A stretch of DNA of 64,000 bases from Thermoplasmatales archaeon. GTDB taxonomy: Archaea > Thermoplasmatota > E2 > DHVEG-1. Position 1 is the first letter of the stretch; each line of letters begins with the position of its first letter. Made by a program: the position numbers and the translations under genes. Below, piece by piece: positions 27,369-35,402 of the stretch. The notes beneath the pieces were generated by a model, which ran no database searches, had not been told where the DNA came from, and was given only the letters and a program-made list of their open reading frames with translations. Where the stretch lies: positions 2,213,095 through 2,277,094 of the forward strand of contig CP070724.1 of assembly GCA_020350825.1 (NCBI GenBank), given 5' to 3'.

Positions 27369-28499
27369 ATGCTGAGTAAAAGAAGAATATTATCGATAAT
27401 GATTATAATCGTACTCATTATTTCTATGTTTACAAATCCTTCCATATTTATACCAATAATTCAGATTGGTAAGGCTGACCCAGGGAATATAAATGAAAGC
27501 TGGTTTAATGAGACCACTTTAAACGTAACCGTATTACAATTAGAACCAAGGATTAACTGGTATGATTTTCAGTATAATCAATCTGGTACATGGGTAACGA
27601 GATTGAATGCTCAGATTGACGTAAATAATAGTGCAGAATATAGGTTCATCGTAAATATCAGTAGTGACCAAGGATGGGATGACATTGAGTATATGAATAT
27701 TACAGCATGGTTTGACAATGGAAGCGAGGCCACGACGTATAATCAGACAGAAGGTGGAAATATAAACCTCTTTTTACAATATGAAAACACTACTGGAAAC
27801 GCGAATTGGACCCTACATTGGCCAGATAATGAAGTATCTTTCAATTCAGGAAACTGCATTGATACAATTGAAACAGATCCAGATGGCAGTCCTGGTAACA
27901 CAGAATGTCATAATCTATCGATTCCGTTTATTCCTAGTTTTCAGTTTAGGTATGCTCCCGGGGATGGTGCTTGGGATACCACTGCTGGTTTTAATGATAC
28001 AAGGTCTTGGAATTTCAACATTACAGTAGAGGATCAATCAGGTTACGCATCTTACAATAATCCTATTTTAGGTGAAACAATTGATGAGTTTGGAGTTTAT
28101 AGTTACACTGAAATAGTAAGTGCAGGATGGCCAACCATTACTGGTAATCCTGGATCAACTGCAATAGCAGACAGCAATATAACCATTGAAACTAGATCAA
28201 ATAATAATTACTCTCTTTCTGCAGACTTGGATCAACTAAATCATACATCTAATCCTACAGCTAATATGCCTAATACAACTGTATCATTGAGGGGTGGTAA
28301 CTTAACTTCAGTAACTCCATTCCCAGGAACTGGACCATTATATCTCTGGGGTACTAATGGACCATCATATCAGGTAGCAGAAAATAATGGTACGAGCTTA
28401 ATAACAAATAACGTGGAATATCGAATAGCTATTCCACTTGCCCAGTTACCAGGAGATTACAATGCTACGATTTATTACCGTCTTATAACACAAACATAA
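27369..28499 (+). CDS. Secreted beta-sandwich protein (376 aa), paralogue 1
   Basis: The product has a signal peptide (about 1-35, hydrophobic SIMIIIVLIISMF) and then one large beta-rich region without a membrane anchor at the end. Key phrases are INWYDFQYNQSG, SDQGWDDIEYMNITAWFDNGS, LFLQYENTTGNANW and, at the end, YRIAIPLAQLPGDYNATIYY. All recur in the next gene, and related ones occur in the C-terminal domain of the giant protein just upstream. It could be a secreted or non-covalently bound cell-wall or fibre component. Many N-glycosylation sites are present. The ATG follows GCTGATAAAG and, further up, AGGAG. Function is unknown. Confidence 0.8.
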   Translation: MLSKRRILSIMIIIVLIISMFTNPSIFIPIIQIGKADPGNINESWFNETTLNVTVLQLEPRINWYDFQYNQSGTWVTRLNAQIDVNNSAEYRFIVNISSDQGWDDIEYMNITAWFDNGSEATTYNQTEGGNINLFLQYENTTGNANWTLHWPDNEVSFNSGNCIDTIETDPDGSPGNTECHNLSIPFIPSFQFRYAPGDGAWDTTAGFNDTRSWNFNITVEDQSGYASYNNPILGETIDEFGVYSYTEIVSAGWPTITGNPGSTAIADSNITIETRSNNNYSLSADLDQLNHTSNPTANMPNTTVSLRGGNLTSVTPFPGTGPLYLWGTNGPSYQVAENNGTSLITNNVEYRIAIPLAQLPGDYNATIYYRLITQT

Positions 28500-28625
28500 A
28501 TGAAACAATAAAAATCCTAGAAATTACTACAAGAATTTTATCTTTTTTTGGTGTGATTTTGTTTTGTCATAGGACATTTTTCTGATTTTAGTGTTAATTT
28601 GTTGTTTTGTTATTTTTACAGTCTG

Positions 28626-28667
28626 TTTTTTTACCACCAAAGATTTATATATTGTCACTTGAGAACA
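28626..28667 (+). promoter_or_regulatory. Promoter module shared with archaellin-fusion gene, copy 1
   Basis: A 24-base block (28644-28667) beginning TTTATATATT and ending CTTGAGAACA is identical to a block on the minus strand at 34519-34542, and the 18 bases upstream are also mostly conserved (TTTTTTACC shared). It contains the TATA box. The distance to the ATG is 86 bases here and 87 in the other copy. Confidence 0.8.
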
Positions 28668-28729
28668 ATATACACGATAATAATTGTCATATCTAATAAA
28701 CCGCGGTAAATGAAGAGATGTGAAAAACA

Positions 28730-29878
28730 ATGGTAAAGAGAAAAATTTGTACTATTTTTTTATTAGGATTACTATTGTTTACGACAGGTCTGATAGCTGT
28801 GATCCCTATAGTAAAAATCGCAAACGCAGGAGATATAACGTCATACTATGACAGCAGTTCATACCTTAGCATAACAACTCCAATACCTGAACCAGAACCC
28901 CCAGGACCCGGACCAGGGCCAGGACCAACAGTTTTGGAAACTAAACCAATAATTAATTGGTATGATTTTCAAACCACTAGAGGTACCTCTAAGTTGAATT
29001 CACAAATCGACGTTAATCAGAAATATAAATTTTGCATCAGCATCAGAAGTGATCAAGGATGGGACGATATAGAATATATAGATATCATTGCCTGGTTTGA
29101 CAATGGCGACGATAGTACAACATACAATAATAGCGGGAATCTAGGTGGAAATTTAAACATGTTTTTACGTTATGAGAATACCACAGGAACTGCAAAGTAC
29201 CTTATGTTGTTTCCTGATGATGAAGTAACAAAGGGAAGCTTTACCGAAACAGATGTAACAGTTCCAGATGATTATCCTAATTCCACTGAATGTCATAACC
29301 TAACATTTTCGTTTATACCAGGTTATCAATTCAGATATGCCCCTGGAGATGGCACCTGGGACAATACAACCAATACTATCGATGACATTTGGTCCTGGAA
29401 TTTCAAAATATCAGTAACTGACAGTGGAGAAGACGCATCAGAACCAAGTACAGTATCAATAAGCGATGAGTTTGGAGTAAATTCTTATACAGAAATAGTA
29501 AGTGCAGGAATGCTAACTATCCAAGGATTCCCTGGTGAAAATGCAACAGCGGACTCTAACATTACTATTAATACACGGTCAAATGTAAAATACTCTCTAT
29601 CAATCGATGTGGGCACATTATCTCATAAAACACATCCTACTACAAATATTTCTAATCAAACAATATGGGTACGAGGTGGAAACCTTGAAAAATTCACCAA
29701 TTTCACGGATATGGAACCGATATACCTTTATGGCTCTTCAACAAATTATGTTGATGCAGACGATAATAACACAACTAAAACAACAAATAATGTAGATTAC
29801 AGATGTAATATTCCACTTGCTCAATTACCAGGGAATTATACAGCAAGGGCTTATTACTATATGAGAACACAAACATAA
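28730..29878 (+). CDS. Secreted beta-sandwich protein (382 aa), paralogue 2
   Basis: The product has a signal peptide (about 1-32, IFLLGLLLFTTGLIAVIPIV), a Pro-Gly-rich linker (PEPEPPGPGPGPGP near residues 58-71) and the same beta-rich region as the preceding gene, with matching phrases INWYDF, SDQGWDDIEYIDIIAWFDNG, YENTTGTA and the ending IPLAQLPGNYTARAYYY. There is no C-terminal anchor. It looks like a duplicate of the 27369 gene plus a linker. Its promoter is shared with the archaellin fusion at 33559-34455, so the two may be expressed together. Function is unknown; a structural surface role is likely. Confidence 0.8.
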   Translation: MVKRKICTIFLLGLLLFTTGLIAVIPIVKIANAGDITSYYDSSSYLSITTPIPEPEPPGPGPGPGPTVLETKPIINWYDFQTTRGTSKLNSQIDVNQKYKFCISIRSDQGWDDIEYIDIIAWFDNGDDSTTYNNSGNLGGNLNMFLRYENTTGTAKYLMLFPDDEVTKGSFTETDVTVPDDYPNSTECHNLTFSFIPGYQFRYAPGDGTWDNTTNTIDDIWSWNFKISVTDSGEDASEPSTVSISDEFGVNSYTEIVSAGMLTIQGFPGENATADSNITINTRSNVKYSLSIDVGTLSHKTHPTTNISNQTIWVRGGNLEKFTNFTDMEPIYLYGSSTNYVDADDNNTTKTTNNVDYRCNIPLAQLPGNYTARAYYYMRTQT

Positions 29879-30361
29879 ATAGAGCATAAAAAAATCCTAG
29901 GGATAAGTATTCTTTTTATCATTTTTATGGTAAAATTCTCCCAGTCATAAATGACGTATTTTCCTGTGGCTGGCAAGAGCGGAGATGGAAAGTCACAGCT
30001 ATTTCTCTCAAAAATTTCTTCACAAAAGGTTTTATTTTCCCCCAGACTAAATATTGTACTAATACTTGGGACACCATTCCATGTGATACAAACTCTGACA
30101 AACACAATAGCTACTGCTAATTAATTTTATAATTTTTGCTCCAAGGCCGATGCTCTTCGACTCTCGCTGAGAGCTGGTGCGCCTATCTAAAGATAAAACG
30201 ATTGATTGAACAAAAATAAGCGAGATTAATCCCACAAACTAAAGTTTGGAGATTTCTTGCTTAAAAGGTGTTAAAACTCCTTAATACAAAAACTTTAATA
30301 GACTTTAAAAGATAAGAGATACAATTAAATATAATCTATAATTATACTATGAGGTGACGGG
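29879..30361. other. Intergenic region with inverted repeats and possible gene remnant
   Basis: This 483-bp gap contains short inverted repeats (CTCTCGCTGAGAG near 30159-30171 and CAAACTAAAGTTTG near 30236-30249). Its minus strand also holds an 82-codon open frame (30105-29857) with protein-like phrases such as SLGENKTFCEEIFERNS and PLLPATGKYVIYDWENFT. That frame overlaps the end of the upstream gene and has no ribosome site, so it reads as a possible remnant rather than a gene. Promoter elements for the 30362 gene occupy the right end. Confidence 0.4.
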
Positions 30362-31702
30362 ATGGGTATTAAAAATTGTTTGTTAATTTTTGCAGTGTTT
30401 ATGATTAGTTTCTTACCAATTTATTCAAGTGTTATTGCTAATAACGATATTACTGTTGAGATACATATGATTGGAGAATTAGCACGGACACGATTTGACA
30501 ACCCAGTGACTGTTACTGGTGTTTGGCATTACATAAACGTAACAACTGATGATCAGTTTTTCCAAGAATTAATCCTGAAATTTTACAAAGGGAATTCCAT
30601 ACTTTCTATAGGAGATAGAAATGAATCTAATTATTATGAATGGAGATATAATACAAACAGCCAGGAATGGATTGATATAAATAAATATGGAGGATATTCT
30701 TATATTAATGATACGAACTGTCAAAAGACTGGTAATACCTATTCTTTTTGCATCGGCGTAAAGGATACTTTCCCTGAAATTACAAATTATTATGAAAACT
30801 GGACATTAGAGATCTATGAAGATGTAAATCAACGATATTCTGAAAATGTGGTATTGGAAAAACCTATGGTAGGTCTTGCAAGAAGTCATGCCGATGTAAT
30901 TAAATTTAATGTAAATCCTTTTACTATTAGGAGCATAGAAGGTAATGATTATTTCATAATTGAGAACGTGGGTAATATCCCATTATCAATAACCATTGAT
31001 TATGGAACATTTAATGATTATATTGAAGTAACAAATTTTGGAAATACACTTTCTCCATATACTTCTTCAAATCTAGACATTACACTACAATCAGGATCCT
31101 GGAAGCCGGGTATATTAAAAATAACAGGAAACGTAAGAGGATTTATTCCAAGTTCTCTAATAATAACTACCTCAGTTATTACTTTTCAAACATCTATCGA
31201 AATAAATGCTGCAGAATTAGAAATATCTATCGGACATAGTAACTATATAATACAGGAAATACCAGGATCTCATATTGTCTTTCAGTACGAAAAAAACCTA
31301 GAAATGAATGAAGGTCAAATACGCGATACAATTGTATATATCTCTGGAGATGGTGAAGTAAAATTAGACATCTGGAGTGATGAAAAAAACATAACAATCT
31401 TGGAAATTTCGAGCAAAGATCAAACAGGAACACCGTTGACTATAACCTCAACAAACACTTCAGAATATGCTGTAACTATCAGAGTAGAAGCTTTAAGAGA
31501 AAATAAAGTAGGTGTGATTAACTATAAGTTAGAAGAAAATGAGAAAATCCAGACATTCTCCACACAAATAACCATTGGTCAACCTTTACAGGAAAAAACA
31601 GAAGATACTAATATGTCCATTACCTCAATCATTGTAGCTCTATGTATTATTTTTGTCATAGGTTACATAATTTCTGCCCAGATCCGAAAAAAAAGGAGGT
31701 AA
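30362..31702 (+). CDS. Membrane-anchored surface protein (446 aa)
   Basis: The product has a signal peptide (1-26), an extracellular domain with SNYYEWRYN, EWIDINKYGGYSYIND and YSFCIGVKD, which matches the N-terminal domain of the 2133-residue protein, then Ig-like domains (about 185-400), and a C-terminal helix IIVALCIIFVIGYIISAQIRKKRR that anchors it. The GAGGTGA site four bases before the ATG is one of the clearest in the window. The next gene starts nine bases later, so it heads a three-gene operon with another anchored protein and a membrane PAS protein. Specific function is not recognised. Confidence 0.82.
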   Translation: MGIKNCLLIFAVFMISFLPIYSSVIANNDITVEIHMIGELARTRFDNPVTVTGVWHYINVTTDDQFFQELILKFYKGNSILSIGDRNESNYYEWRYNTNSQEWIDINKYGGYSYINDTNCQKTGNTYSFCIGVKDTFPEITNYYENWTLEIYEDVNQRYSENVVLEKPMVGLARSHADVIKFNVNPFTIRSIEGNDYFIIENVGNIPLSITIDYGTFNDYIEVTNFGNTLSPYTSSNLDITLQSGSWKPGILKITGNVRGFIPSSLIITTSVITFQTSIEINAAELEISIGHSNYIIQEIPGSHIVFQYEKNLEMNEGQIRDTIVYISGDGEVKLDIWSDEKNITILEISSKDQTGTPLTITSTNTSEYAVTIRVEALRENKVGVINYKLEENEKIQTFSTQITIGQPLQEKTEDTNMSITSIIVALCIIFVIGYIISAQIRKKRR

Positions 31703-31711
31703 CAAACCATA

Positions 31712-32401
31712 ATGAAGAAAAGATGGGCAATTTTCCCACTGACGATTTCAATTATTCTCTTATTTAATATATTTTTTTCTATCGATGCAGAAGCAGGTGA
31801 GGCAGGAGTAGGAGTGATGAACGTCCCACCGCAGTACAGCATGATACGTTTAGTACAGCAGAATAATTCTTTCAGGGTATATCTCACAATATCAGATTAT
31901 AACTCATGGGAGGACATATATTCAGTTAGCGTTATTTTAGAAGATTCCGGTGTGGAAAAAGCTGAATTTCTTTATAAGCAATATGCAGATTTGACATCTT
32001 ATGAAAAAATAAATGAATTTAGCGAAATACCGGAAGAAAATAAGTTACTAGTGATAAAAAAATGTTCCTATGATCATTCATATGAAAGGGAGACGGTAGA
32101 GGATAAATGTAACCTTGAAATAATATTTGTTTTTCATACAACCTGGTTTTCAAGCTTGCATGTTATCGCTATTGATAGGGAGGGATCAACAGCAACATTA
32201 CAATTAGATTACACCTCTGAAGATATAATCAGAAGTGACAACATTATTATAATACCTGGATTAGATAGCTCAATGTCTTTTAAAATACCTCCATATCTTT
32301 TAGATTTTATAGCGTTGTTAGTGGCAGCAATCGGAACCTTGTATTTTGTAAAAAAAACAGATATTGGAAAAATTATGAGAGCAATCTATGAAAAGAATTA
32401 A
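31712..32401 (+). CDS. Membrane-anchored surface protein (229 aa)
   Basis: The product has a signal peptide (1-28, WAIFPLTISIILLFNIFFSI), an external beta-sandwich with SDYNSWEDIYSVSVILEDSG, recognisably the same motif as the WDDIEY...FDNG phrase of the 27369 and 28730 proteins, and a C-terminal helix (LLDFIALLVAAIGTLYFV) with a short basic tail. It lies second in the operon, following GGAGGTAAC, and overlaps the next gene by 14 bases, which implies coupled translation with the membrane PAS protein. It may be the external partner of that sensor. No known family. Confidence 0.78.
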   Translation: MKKRWAIFPLTISIILLFNIFFSIDAEAGEAGVGVMNVPPQYSMIRLVQQNNSFRVYLTISDYNSWEDIYSVSVILEDSGVEKAEFLYKQYADLTSYEKINEFSEIPEENKLLVIKKCSYDHSYERETVEDKCNLEIIFVFHTTWFSSLHVIAIDREGSTATLQLDYTSEDIIRSDNIIIIPGLDSSMSFKIPPYLLDFIALLVAAIGTLYFVKKTDIGKIMRAIYEKN

Positions 32402-33530
32402 CTATATTCTCTGGTATTTCCCGTTTTGTTTTTTCGTATTTCTCGCCATATACATCTTTATTAAATTTCTTTTTATTTTCTTTTTTAGAGCAGCTTATGA
32501 ACCAGAGTTTATGTTTGATTTAACTCCTTATTACATTCTTTCTGGAGTAAATAATTTGCATTTATTGTTTTTATCTTTAATTGCGATCATTTTTGATGCT
32601 TATCTTCATGCTAATGTAAGTAAGAGGTATCTTTTGTTTTCTTTTTTCCCAACAGGAGTTATGTTGTCTGGTTTAGGATTAAAAATTGCTAGTGGGGAGA
32701 TGGTTCTCTCTAATTTTTTTCATTACCTAACATTTGGTTGTTTATTAGTTATCATGCTTATAGATCATAAACATATTTTAATTTTTCCAGAGATTATTGG
32801 ATCCACTAAAAAAGAGTCGATGGTGACCGAAACCGCGTGGCGTAAACCTGCGATGGTTAAGGTAAAACCTCAACCTCCCAAGGTCTCGGTTGTCGATAGT
32901 TCTCTTAGGTTAGAGGATATTGATAAAATATTAACCTGTAATAAAAAGACTATGTCTGGACTTAGGATATTGATCAAAGACGATTTACAAAGAGCAGAAG
33001 CTATAATTGAAGATCTTGAAAGAAAAACTAGAAAAATAGACCGTCTAGGGGAAGAGCTCGAAGAAAGAAGGAATATTTTAGTTAAGCAGGAGAGGATGTT
33101 CAATCAGAGCCTTATCTCTTCAAAGATTCATGTTAAATCTCCGAGGAGCAATAATAGAGTGGATTTGGATGCCAATACGCAAAAAGAAACTAGTGAAGAT
33201 CATACATTTATTGATAATGTTCTAGATTGTGCTGTTATTGTTCAGCGTGGTATTTTAAAACAGGTAAATAACCCCTTTATTGAGTTGCTAGGTTATGATA
33301 TAAATGAAGTTATTGGCAAAAGTTTATTTAATTTTATTACTCCTGAATGTTGTCTTGAGATTGAGAAGTATTATCTGGATAGATTAAAAGGCGTCAGCTC
33401 TTCTGATTATAAGGCTGTGTTTTTGACTAAAGATAACAATAAATTGGCTGTAAAGGTTAGTACTAGGCCAACTATTTTTAACGGTAAAAAAGCTGAGATT
33501 GTAATTATTAAAGAATTAAAAAATATATAA
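32388..33530 (+). CDS. Four-helix membrane PAS protein without output domain
   Basis: The 380-residue product has about four membrane helices (near 6-30, 48-72, 76-98 and 104-123), a cytoplasmic coiled coil (about 185-240, DLERKTRKIDRLGEELEERRN) and a C-terminal PAS domain (262-375, CAVIVQRGILKQVNNPFIEL). There is no kinase or other output. Coil and PAS are related to the soluble 525-residue protein at 18987, with the PAS nearly identical at DNA level. Overlap with the preceding secreted-protein gene suggests the membrane part senses or binds that protein and the PAS passes the signal to an unknown partner. Confidence 0.82.
   Translation: MKRINYILWYFPFCFFVFLAIYIFIKFLFIFFFRAAYEPEFMFDLTPYYILSGVNNLHLLFLSLIAIIFDAYLHANVSKRYLLFSFFPTGVMLSGLGLKIASGEMVLSNFFHYLTFGCLLVIMLIDHKHILIFPEIIGSTKKESMVTETAWRKPAMVKVKPQPPKVSVVDSSLRLEDIDKILTCNKKTMSGLRILIKDDLQRAEAIIEDLERKTRKIDRLGEELEERRNILVKQERMFNQSLISSKIHVKSPRSNNRVDLDANTQKETSEDHTFIDNVLDCAVIVQRGILKQVNNPFIELLGYDINEVIGKSLFNFITPECCLEIEKYYLDRLKGVSSSDYKAVFLTKDNNKLAVKVSTRPTIFNGKKAEIVIIKELKNI
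33228..33498 (+). repeat. PAS-encoding DNA block, copy 2
   Basis: Matches 20143-20413 nearly base for base. Differences cluster in the stretch encoding the loop around SLFNFITPEC (33316-33352), while the flanks, especially 33352-33405, are identical. Confidence 0.85.
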
Positions 33531-33558
33531 AAAAAGAAAAAGAGATTTCGCGGTCTTT

Positions 33559-34455
33559 TTACGAGAGATTTACAATTCTCTTTGAGAATACTGCAGGTGC
33601 GGTTGTATCGTATTGCGCCTTTATCCCTATTTCTGGTGTTAGCATCCCTGATACGGTTTCTCTTGGTGGTAATCCCCCTTCCAAAGTAAGGATGGCACTA
33701 AGGTTTACAATTATAATTATTCGATCTCCGCTGTTCATACCATATGTGGTAGTAACTGACAAATCTGGATCATGAATTGAGATGACACCAAATTTTATTG
33801 AGCTTACGTTATCTAATATAGTATAACTTGATCCTGATGTTATCGGTACCTCGAATACACTTTTGTTATCAGTGTTTACTTGTTGTACGAGTGATTCATT
33901 TAAGGTGAGAATTGATAGATTATTATATAAGACGGATAAAGTACATAAGCCAATATCGATATCTTTTGAACCTGCTCGGGGTCTTACAGTGAGTGCGAGG
34001 TATTCAATTTTTGTTTTATTTATATTTGTGTATCCTGTTATTGACTCTATTGCTACTCCTGCTGAAACTTCTCGAATAGTTGCTGTCCCTACGGTTTTTG
34101 CTCTTGATTGTAATGTTTCGCTAGTATTAATCAGTACTGCTGCAGCAACAGCTGCGATCAACACCATCGCAATGAAAACGATAAGTGTTCCAATTCCAAC
34201 CATTGCTTCTTCTTTTTTTATTAGAGATTTTTTATGTTTAATTTGTGTTTTTACTTTTGATTTTGGTTTTATGGCTATTATTGTATCAATTCTTAGACAT
34301 CCCAGTCCGCGGCTAGAATCAATTAATACAAAACCATCTTTATAGTCAACATCTTCAAGGGTACCCGTAACTACACTTGCTTTCTCCTCGCCGGGTTCTT
34401 TTGTTACGATCTTACAATATTTTCCTACCAGCCTTTCCATATACTTCTTTTCCAT
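33559..34455 (-). CDS. Archaellin with N-terminal Sm/SH3-like domain
   Basis: The 298-residue product has two parts. Residues 1-70 form a small beta domain (VGKYCKIVTKEPGEEKASVV, GTLEDVDYKDGFVLIDSS, IDTIIAIKP) resembling Sm/SH3-like folds. Residues 71-298 are a complete pre-archaellin: basic leader IKKEEA, core helix MVGIGTLIVFIAMVLIAAVA, beta domain, and an end region starting GMLTPEIG. A good GGTG ribosome site and the shared promoter module precede the ATG at 34455. No ribosome site precedes the archaellin part, although an ATA at residue 79 would give a normal six-residue leader. If translated whole, leader cleavage would release the N-terminal domain into the cytoplasm. A lost stop codon fusing two genes is the main alternative. 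Confidence 0.88.
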   Translation of the reverse strand: MEKKYMERLVGKYCKIVTKEPGEEKASVVTGTLEDVDYKDGFVLIDSSRGLGCLRIDTIIAIKPKSKVKTQIKHKKSLIKKEEAMVGIGTLIVFIAMVLIAAVAAAVLINTSETLQSRAKTVGTATIREVSAGVAIESITGYTNINKTKIEYLALTVRPRAGSKDIDIGLCTLSVLYNNLSILTLNESLVQQVNTDNKSVFEVPITSGSSYTILDNVSSIKFGVISIHDPDLSVTTTYGMNSGDRIIIIVNLSAILTLEGGLPPRETVSGMLTPEIGIKAQYDTTAPAVFSKRIVNLS

Positions 34456-34772
34456 TCATTACACCTTCTTTTCATTCCTCGTGCAATATTCAGGCACGAT
34501 ATTAGTTGACACGGGTAATGTTCTCAAGTGACAATATATAAAGCTATGCCGGTAAAAAACCACAATGAGAAATTCGCAAATTGACAATTATACACTCAAA
34601 AATTTGTTGAATTTGTAAATATCAAAAATTAGTTATTGTGTTGATCAGTAAAATTTTATATAAAAATAAACCGACGCGAACCACCCAAATTTATATTTTC
34701 TAGGTAACAATTGTATAATAAGATTTATATAATATTCTAAATGAAGTAACTATTGAGCGTAATAGTGATAAA
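34456..34772. other. Divergent promoter region between two archaellin-like genes
   Basis: The left part carries the minus-strand promoter module for the fusion archaellin. The right part carries TTTATATAAT at about 34724-34733, a TATA box some 40 bases before the plus-strand archaellin-like gene. The middle is AT-rich without other recognisable content. Confidence 0.6.
34519..34560 (-). promoter_or_regulatory. Promoter module shared with 28730 gene, copy 2
   Basis: Positions 34542-34519 on the minus strand are identical over 24 bases to 28644-28667 on the plus strand (TATA box followed by a block ending CTTGAGAACA). The adjoining upstream bases, with TTTTTTACC, are also largely kept. It drives the Sm-like/archaellin fusion gene. 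Confidence 0.8.
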
Positions 34773-35396
34773 ATGAATAATGAAGGAGCTACTGGAATTA
34801 CAACTGTTATACTACTTGTTAGCTTTTTATTAATAGGTGCGACTACTGCATCTGTTTTAACAGGCAATTCAAATAATATATCAGAACAGGATTTAGAAGA
34901 GATGGTGGATAATATTGTAGATGAGATATCCACATACATACAAATAAAAGATGTAATGGGTAAATTTTATTTTACCGGAGGAGAACCACAAATACAAAAA
35001 ATTGCTGTATTGATAAAACCTCTTTTTTCTATAGATATGAATGTATCAGAGATAATGATAAAACTTTGTAACGGAGAACAAATAAAAATGCTATATTACG
35101 GCGGACAAGCAGAATTTTTTCACTCAAATTCATTATTTGAACATCCAATATGGGATAATAATAGAGATAATAACTTTAATTTTATTGTCACCCTTGATAA
35201 AGATAGATCTCTAGTGAATTACAATACTATAAACGAAAATACTGATATGGCATATATCACAATCAAATTATCAGAAGATTTTACTATGACAAAAGGAGAT
35301 ACTATGACAATTACTTATTTCCTATCTAAAGGAGCGACTAGAACAATAACTGTGGAGGCTCCATTACCAACTAAACAAATAGTTACTCTTGGATAG
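34773..35396 (+). CDS. Divergent archaellin-like protein
   Basis: The 207-residue product begins NNEGATGITTVILLVSFLLIGATTASVL. The N-N-E-G then A-T-G-I start, hydrophobic core helix and following polar region fit a pre-archaellin with an extremely short leader that lacks the usual Lys/Arg. The rest is beta-rich with IQKIAVLIKPLFSIDMNVSEIMI, which parallels the LAIEITPLAGAPDIDLSQG region of the main archaellins, but it ends in TVEAPLPTKQIVTLG instead of the GVIGFTTP-type end. GTGATAAA lies just before the ATG. It may be a minor filament subunit or a pilin; processing by the usual peptidase is uncertain because of the missing positive charges. Confidence 0.75.
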   Translation: MNNEGATGITTVILLVSFLLIGATTASVLTGNSNNISEQDLEEMVDNIVDEISTYIQIKDVMGKFYFTGGEPQIQKIAVLIKPLFSIDMNVSEIMIKLCNGEQIKMLYYGGQAEFFHSNSLFEHPIWDNNRDNNFNFIVTLDKDRSLVNYNTINENTDMAYITIKLSEDFTMTKGDTMTITYFLSKGATRTITVEAPLPTKQIVTLG

Positions 35397-35402
35397 TATC
35401 GC

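Noticed and set aside
28860-28935. Pro-Gly codon repeat considered as a microsatellite or slippage switch
   Set aside because: Too short and imperfect at DNA level. It reads as an ordinary linker.
30140-30260. GC-richer hairpin region considered as a tRNA or box C/D RNA
   Set aside because: No cloverleaf, T-loop or paired C/D boxes could be built. It is kept only as unexplained structure.
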